A stretch of DNA of 21,383 nt. Origin: Dictyocoela muelleri (Eukaryota > Microsporidia). This document shows, in pieces, positions 17,741 through 21,383 of this stretch. Position numbers and translations under genes: made by a program. The first letter of the stretch is position 1; every line of letters starts with the position of its first letter. The notes under the pieces are model-generated. The model was not told where the DNA came from, did no database searches, and saw nothing but the letters and a program-made list of their open reading frames with translations. The stretch lies in contig SDVU01000093.1 in NCBI GenBank assembly GCA_016256075.1, positions 1 through 21,383 of the forward strand, given 5' to 3'.

Positions 17741-17750
17741 AATTTTTCTT
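17741..17750 (+). repeat. SINE-like element target duplication, left (aatttttctt)
   Basis: Exact decamer repeated at 18201-18210, directly after the AT-repeat tail of the SINE-like element. Confidence 0.75.
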
Positions 17751-18200
17751 GGCCCAGATAGCTCAGTGATTAACACTTTTGAATGGAAATTAATGTATCG
17801 TGGTTCGAATCCCGCTGGCATCGCTCTTAATAAATAATTGGGGATGTCATTAAGCGGCCAAAAAACTATAGAAATATAGTGGCAATATACAGTTGTTTCA
17901 GTGCGGTGTAGCTGATTATGACTTGGTCTAATGAGACAATGAAAAAGACGCGTCTCTCCTAGGTGTGATATAGGGTGCGACGCATCTCGGCAAAAAGTAG
18001 TGATAAATTAAAAATCATGAAAAAGCGCAGTTTAGTATCTCGCCGAGTCATTGTTAAAACGAAAATCGATTACAGCTGGGTTTCTGGGTGCTTAGTAGTG
18101 ACGTTTTATTAGAACACCAGAAACCAAAGGTTGAAACCAAGGTTGAAGACAACTCTCCAGTTAATCAGTTATGGATGTTGTCAGCATGTAATATATATAT
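17751..18200 (+). mobile_element. tRNA-derived SINE-like element, plus-strand copy
   Basis: This 450-bp element begins with a tRNA-like head (ggcccagatagctcag) holding an RNA polymerase III A box (tagctcagtgat, 17759-17770) and B box (ggttcgaatcc, 17802-17812) at tRNA-like spacing. Acceptor and T stems no longer pair properly, so it is tRNA-derived rather than a tRNA. A ~380-bp unrelated body follows, then an AT-dinucleotide tail (atatatatat to 18200). An exact 10-bp duplication (aatttttctt) flanks it. Head, body, simple-repeat tail and variable-length duplication together define a SINE. There is no coding capacity; such elements move by borrowing a LINE reverse transcriptase, and no LINE is seen here. 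A second full-length copy lies at 11785-12240. Confidence 0.82.
17759..17812 (+). promoter_or_regulatory. Internal RNA polymerase III promoter (A and B boxes)
   Basis: tagctcagtgat (17759-17770) fits the A-box consensus TRGCNNAGYNGG except at the end, and ggttcgaatcc (17802-17812) is a perfect B box GGTTCGANTCC. Start-to-start spacing of 43 is typical of tRNA genes. Confidence 0.75.
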
Positions 18201-18210
18201 AATTTTTCTT
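18201..18210 (+). repeat. SINE-like element target duplication, right (aatttttctt)
   Basis: Exact repeat of 17741-17750. Confidence 0.75.
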
Positions 18211-18577
18211 ATTCAAATAAACTTATAGTATTTTATCAAGAGACGTTTCAAAATCATCAGATGTATTCATAGCGTAAATTTTTAAATTTTTATATAGATT
18301 CATTCAACTGATTTTAATAGATTCTTTTTCATGACAATGTATTGGCTCATTCAAAACAGACTTATATAAAATTTGTGTGTATACGACCATTGCATTGTCT
18401 TTTAACACATCACCAAGTTAAAAAATTATTGCACTTCAATCAAAATTATAAATAAATTCATTGTTTATGAGTTTTTTCTGCCATTTTGTGATTTTATAAA
18501 TTTTAAAATTTTCACAAGGGGTTATTTTCTAATTAAAAATTTATGTAGGCGTTTTTCCAGATAAATTATCAAAAAAT
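18211..18577. other. AT-rich spacer
   Basis: No gene, RNA or repeat recognised between the SINE-like element and the hairpin at 18578. Confidence 0.3.
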
Positions 18578-18612
18578 AATACGGAAAAATGCTTTTGGCA
18601 TTTTTCCGTATT
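18578..18612. repeat. Perfect 15-bp hairpin at the edge of repeat X
   Basis: aatacggaaaaatgc (18578-18592) and its exact complement (18598-18612) flank the 5-base loop ttttg. It directly precedes the region shared with the other X copies, so it may mark the terminus of X, or be a small foldback relic. Nothing suggests a coding-gene terminator, as no gene ends nearby. Confidence 0.6.
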
Positions 18613-18880
18613 GTTCATAAACTTTTATTTTTCATTATTTTACTTTATATTTTTTTACTAATAAATATGAGTTAATACAATATGCATTTTAGCGTACTTT
18701 TTTGATATTAAATAAATTGATTTCTTCGCTTTTAATTTAACTGTGCATTTTTGGCTGCTCGGCAAATTATTAACAAATATTATGTTTTTTTTATAAAAAT
18801 TCTAAAAACTCCTAATAAATCATTAATTCATTACGGCGTAATTTAGTTTTAGCTACTGACATTTATTAAAGACTATGTAA
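18612..18880 (+). repeat. Dispersed repeat X, copy 3 (longest)
   Basis: Aligns with the reverse complement of 11235-11520 through CTTTTAATTTAACTGTGCAT, GGCAAATTATTAACAAATAT and TAAATCATTAAT, and with 12755-12905 over its first ~150 bp. It is non-coding. Ends are uncertain; it is probably a non-autonomous DNA element. Confidence 0.6.
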
Positions 18881-19072
18881 AAAAATCAAAAATATTTTTT
18901 AATTGAATTTTTATACAATTACATTTTTAAATAGATAATTTGATACAATTTACATTTTAAATTTCAACTTTAGAAACACGTTTCGAGTATAACCAATTAT
19001 TTTTTTTATGTTTTAAAATTAACCTATAAAAACTTTATTCATTATCTTTAAAACAATAACAGAAAATTATAC

Positions 19073-19273
19073 ATGTTTCTTTTTCATCATATACTAATAT
19101 TTTGTTTAAAACATCTTAACAATAGTAATTTACATTCTTCTGAAGAATCAGCTTTACCAAGTTCATATAGGGCAGCTGCGTCTAATTTGTATGGTGATGT
19201 TTACGATCCTTATGTTAATGTTAACTTAGCAAGGAAAAGAAGAGAGCTGAATAAACCGAAATATTCTATTTAA
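19073..19273 (+). CDS. Small hypothetical protein, 66 residues
   Basis: ATG at 19073, with an in-frame TAA five codons upstream, so the start is well placed. The product begins MFLFHHILIFCLKHLNNSNL, a hydrophobic stretch that could be a signal peptide or anchor (residues 2-14), followed by a polar part with SSEESALPSSYRAAASNLYG and DPYVNVNLARKRRELNKPK, ending YSI. Base composition rises above the surroundings across the coding part, and no transposon motif is recognised, so this could be a genuine host gene, a secreted small protein, or the 3' remnant of a longer gene. A 31-bp tandem array starts 12 bp after the stop codon. No function can be assigned. Confidence 0.45.
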   Translation: MFLFHHILIFCLKHLNNSNLHSSEESALPSSYRAAASNLYGDVYDPYVNVNLARKRRELNKPKYSI

Positions 19274-19285
19274 GTGAATTATAGT

Positions 19286-19512
19286 TTATTCAATTTTAAG
19301 TAAAGAATATTTTTTATTATTCAATTTTAAGTAAAGAATATTTTTTATTATTCAATTTTAAGTAAAGAATATTTTTTATTATTCAATTTTAATTAAAGAA
19401 TATTTTTTATTATTCAATTTTAAGTAAATAATATTTTTTATTATTCAATTTTAAGTAAATAATATTTTTTATTATTCAATTTTAAGTAAAGAATATTTTT
19501 TATTATTCAATT
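19286..19512 (+). repeat. 31-bp tandem repeat array, seven full copies plus a partial one
   Basis: The unit begins ttattcaattttaagtaaag and ends with aatatttttta. Seven consecutive 31-bp copies run from 19286 to 19502 with a partial eighth. Copy 4 reads aattaaag and copies 5 and 6 read aagtaaataa; the rest match. There are no spacers, so it is a minisatellite and not a CRISPR array. The A/T tracts recur near every three helical turns, which may give bent DNA (inference). Confidence 0.95.
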
Positions 19513-19695
19513 ATATTATATCTATAATTTAAATTATGGTTTGTTTAATTCAGATTTTTATATTATATTACATATTAACAATATCCATAATTGCGAACCC
19601 AGAGAGTTGACTCTAACCGAGTTATTTAGATCGTGAATTCGGTATACAAATTAACACCCTTTTACTAATATTGAGATGTAAATATGATTTTTGTT

Positions 19696-19728
19696 AAATC
19701 AATAACAAATCAATAACAAATCAATAAC
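19696..19728 (+). repeat. 11-bp tandem repeat, three copies
   Basis: aaatcaataac is repeated three times without mismatch. It lies about 380 bp upstream of the Asn-rich gene; no role is evident. Confidence 0.8.
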
Positions 19729-20009
19729 GTTTCATCTTTGAGATTCATTAAGAATTCAATCATTCATTTCCTACTTTTTATACATCACTCTTATATTTTT
19801 CATGATAGCCACAAAAGACAAAGTATAAGTAATTTAGTATACTTTTTCAAGTTTATAACCACTTTTAAAGTATTTGATTTCTTTCATTGAATATGAATTA
19901 CACTTGAATAATTCATTCTTTGATACTTGATTTTTCATTTTGTGTCTGAACAATTAAGTTATATAAAATAAAAAATTAATGCGTAAAAATTTTTAAAAAT
20001 TAATATAAA

Positions 20010-20040
20010 TAAGGTAACCCACCTTAAAATATAAATATTG
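20010..20040 (+). promoter_or_regulatory. Possible core promoter of the Asn-rich gene
   Basis: A short GC-containing inverted motif (aaggtaacccacctt) is followed by a TATA-like run (aaaatataaatatt) 70-100 bp before the start codon. In such an AT-rich region the GC-bearing motif is conspicuous, and CCC-type upstream elements are known in microsporidia, but the distance is longer than usual there. This is inference from position only. Confidence 0.3.
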
Positions 20041-20110
20041 ATTCGCTAAAAATTCAACTCCATCATTTCAAAATTAAAAAATTTTAAATAAAAAAATTAA
20101 AATCAAATTC

Positions 20111-21118
20111 ATGCAATCTCAAAATACAAAAAAACAAAAATTATTGTCAAAAAAACAAATTATTGAAGACAATCTTAAGAAGATCAACAAAAGAATAAAA
20201 CGGATTGAAGATGATATGAGAAATTCACAATCACAGGATGTCCGATTTCTTTTTAATTATGATAATTTGTATTTAAATTATAATAATAAAAATCAAATGT
20301 ATAATGAAAAATTAGTTAATCAAATTTATAATGAAAATTATGTAAATCAAATTTGTGATAATAAAAATTGTGGTAATGAAAAATTAGTTAACCAAAATTT
20401 TAATAATCAAATTTCTAAAAATCAAATTTGTGATAATCAAATTTGTGATAATCAAATTTCTAACGATGAAAATAAAATCATTAATCATAAAATAAATCAA
20501 AAAAACAATTCCACGGAAAAACAAATTCAGACAATTTCAAAAGATGATATAATTCATGCAAAAGAATTTTTATTCTCATCACGACACCTCCCTTCAATTT
20601 ACATTTTGAAAAATTCCCCTAAAATTGTCTTTTTCGAAGACTTTCAAAATGCTTATCATGAACTTGAAATTACAAAATATTTTAGAGACATAGAACGAAT
20701 AAAAAAAGAGAAGATTAAAGAATTAGAAGTGTTTTATAATAATAAAGATAATGATAAAGAGTGTGATAAAGATAATGATAAAGATAAAGATAATAATTAT
20801 TATAATAACAATAACAATGATAATGATGAAATTAGAAAAGAATTGATGATTAATTATTCTATAGAAAGGTATTTAAATAACATTATTGAAAATACTAACG
20901 ACTACAAAATTATCGAGAATGATAAAAATTTAAAAGTTAAAAATTGTTCTACTGAAGAAAAGAAAAAAATATTTTCAATGATGAAGGGTGGAAATTCAAA
21001 AATTTATTCAAATTTAACATTTTATAAAAATAAAAAATTAGATGAGAAGGATTTTACTGACGATAATAACTCACCAAAACTTCCTTTAGATTTTTTTCAT
21101 GACGAATATTTCCAATAG
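20111..21118 (+). CDS. Asparagine-rich coiled-coil hypothetical protein, 335 residues
   Basis: An uninterrupted ORF in a window where nearly all other coding is broken, so probably a live host gene. Residues 7-36 (KKQKLLSKKQIIEDNLKKIN onward) form a basic, heptad-like helix suited to a coiled coil. Residues 50-118 are Asn-rich with irregular repeats of the NQICDN/NQISNN type, encoded by ~15-bp DNA repeats. Residues 140-205 (ISKDDIIHAKEFLFSSRHLP, ILKNSPKIVFFEDFQNAYHE, then a charged helix) and 285-335 (FSMMKGGNSKIYSNLTFYKN ... LPLDFFHDEYFQ) look more complex and are the likeliest folded parts. Residues 211-240 are an Asp/Asn/Lys low-complexity run. There is no signal peptide, membrane segment or catalytic motif. 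The lysine-rich, acidic-patch character would suit a nuclear or scaffold protein, but no family is recognised. Confidence 0.85.
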   Translation: MQSQNTKKQKLLSKKQIIEDNLKKINKRIKRIEDDMRNSQSQDVRFLFNYDNLYLNYNNKNQMYNEKLVNQIYNENYVNQICDNKNCGNEKLVNQNFNNQISKNQICDNQICDNQISNDENKIINHKINQKNNSTEKQIQTISKDDIIHAKEFLFSSRHLPSIYILKNSPKIVFFEDFQNAYHELEITKYFRDIERIKKEKIKELEVFYNNKDNDKECDKDNDKDKDNNYYNNNNNDNDEIRKELMINYSIERYLNNIIENTNDYKIIENDKNLKVKNCSTEEKKKIFSMMKGGNSKIYSNLTFYKNKKLDEKDFTDDNNSPKLPLDFFHDEYFQ

Positions 21119-21145
21119 ATTTTATGAAGGATTCTGAGTCTTATA

Positions 21146-21151
21146 AATAAA
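21146..21151 (+). terminator. Likely polyadenylation signal of the Asn-rich gene
   Basis: AATAAA lies 28 bp after the stop codon (inside ttataaataaataatg). In AT-rich DNA this hexamer is common, so confidence is moderate at best. Confidence 0.4.
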
Positions 21152-21252
21152 TAATGTTTATATTTATTGTTATTACTAAGATTTATTAATAAGTATTATT
21201 AACTTTTAGGTATTATTAAGTTTTTAAGTATTACGATCAAAATAGTTATTAC

Positions 21253-21383
21253 TAGGGCCCGGTAAAATGCACGCACCGGGCATTTTTTTAAAAACCCGGC
21301 AATTTTTTTTTTTTAATAATACCCGGCAATTTACGTTTTTTTTAATAATACCCGGCATTTTATAAAATTTTATCTTAAACCCG
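21253..21383. mobile_element. Terminus of a second hAT-type element, running off the right edge
   Basis: Begins TAGGGCCCGGTAAAATGCAC at 21253, abruptly GC-rich after AT-only sequence. Inside are repeated (A)CCCGGCA motifs with alternating orientation (21275-21283, 21293-21300, 21328-21335, 21350-21357). A TAGGG tip with dense subterminal repeats suggests a hAT-type end; a candidate 8-bp target duplication would start from gttattac (21245-21252), but the other end is outside the window. The family is different from the element at 1-209. Confidence 0.5.

Larger units (their letters stand above)
19513..20110. other. Intergenic region upstream of the Asn-rich gene
   Basis: Holds three 11-bp tandem copies of aaatcaataac (19696-19728) and a relatively GC-rich patch (gcgaacccagagagttgact, near 19592) of unknown nature. 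Before the gene is a small inverted motif aaggtaacccacctt (about 20010-20024) followed at once by an AT-rich, TATA-like stretch (aaaatataaatatt), and then A-rich sequence up to the start codon. Confidence 0.45.

Noticed and set aside
17751-17825. A functional tRNA gene
   Set aside because: A and B boxes are good, but the acceptor and T stems do not pair and the same head sits on a repeated 450-bp element.
18578-18612. Intrinsic terminator
   Set aside because: Perfect hairpin, but no gene ends nearby and the context is a dispersed repeat in a eukaryote.
11785-18880. SINE-like element plus repeat X as one duplicated block
   Set aside because: The sequences between them in the two places do not align.
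19286-19512. CRISPR-like array
   Set aside because: Units are contiguous with no spacers; it is a minisatellite.
19590-19645. tRNA-like boxes on the minus strand (taactcggttagagtc and gggttcgcaat)
   Set aside because: The two motifs are only about 27 bases apart, too close for a tRNA, and no stems form.

Overview
The window looks like a repeat-choked, AT-rich stretch of a small-genome eukaryote, most likely a microsporidian. This is inference: very high A+T, no visible introns, and a mix of Merlin (IS1016/ISXO2-like), FLYWCH-type MULE, GIN/KRBA2-like integrase, Ty3/gypsy and hAT remnants that I associate with expanded microsporidian genomes. Only two reading frames look like possible host genes, both at the right end: a 66-codon ORF (19073-19273) and an Asn-rich, coiled-coil protein of 335 residues (20111-21118). 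Almost everything else is transposable element or its debris.

Layout, left to right. 1-209: end of a hAT-type element running off the left edge. 1592-1872: ends of a small inverted-repeat element. 1900-3586: DNA transposon with ~185-bp terminal inverted repeats and a decayed retroviral-type integrase gene on the minus strand. 4009-10885: a nest. A Merlin transposase gene (Merlin-1) is interrupted twice: by a complete but broken Ty3/gypsy LTR element (4156-8698), itself carrying a 294-bp foldback MITE (6539-6832), and by a second Merlin (Merlin-2, 9252-10680), itself carrying a ~395-bp hAT-type MITE (10001-10395). Exact target duplications at three of these four insertions let the order of events be read. 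11235-13354: a dispersed repeat ('X'), a minus-strand SINE-like copy, a 336-bp foldback MITE, a second X and a MULE scrap. 13420-16831: FLYWCH/MULE transposase gene (MULE-1) split inside its catalytic core by a 2,047-bp compound foldback element with ~750-bp arms. 16881-17545: a second MULE fragment on the minus strand. 17751-18200: a plus-strand SINE-like element with a tRNA-derived head, AT-repeat tail and exact 10-bp target duplication. 18612-18880: third copy of X. 19286-19512: 31-bp tandem array just behind the 66-codon ORF. 21253-end: hAT-type terminus running off the right edge.

How the parts relate. The autonomous-type genes (Merlin, MULE, GIN-like, gypsy) are all decayed here, while the short non-autonomous elements show the cleanest junctions. 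The foldback MITEs share GGTT- ends and, in the best case, an 8-bp target duplication, which suits mobilisation by a Merlin-type transposase; that link is inference. The most unusual items are the tRNA-derived SINE-like family, the compound foldback, and the integrase element whose apparent 9-bp target duplication does not fit its enzyme family.
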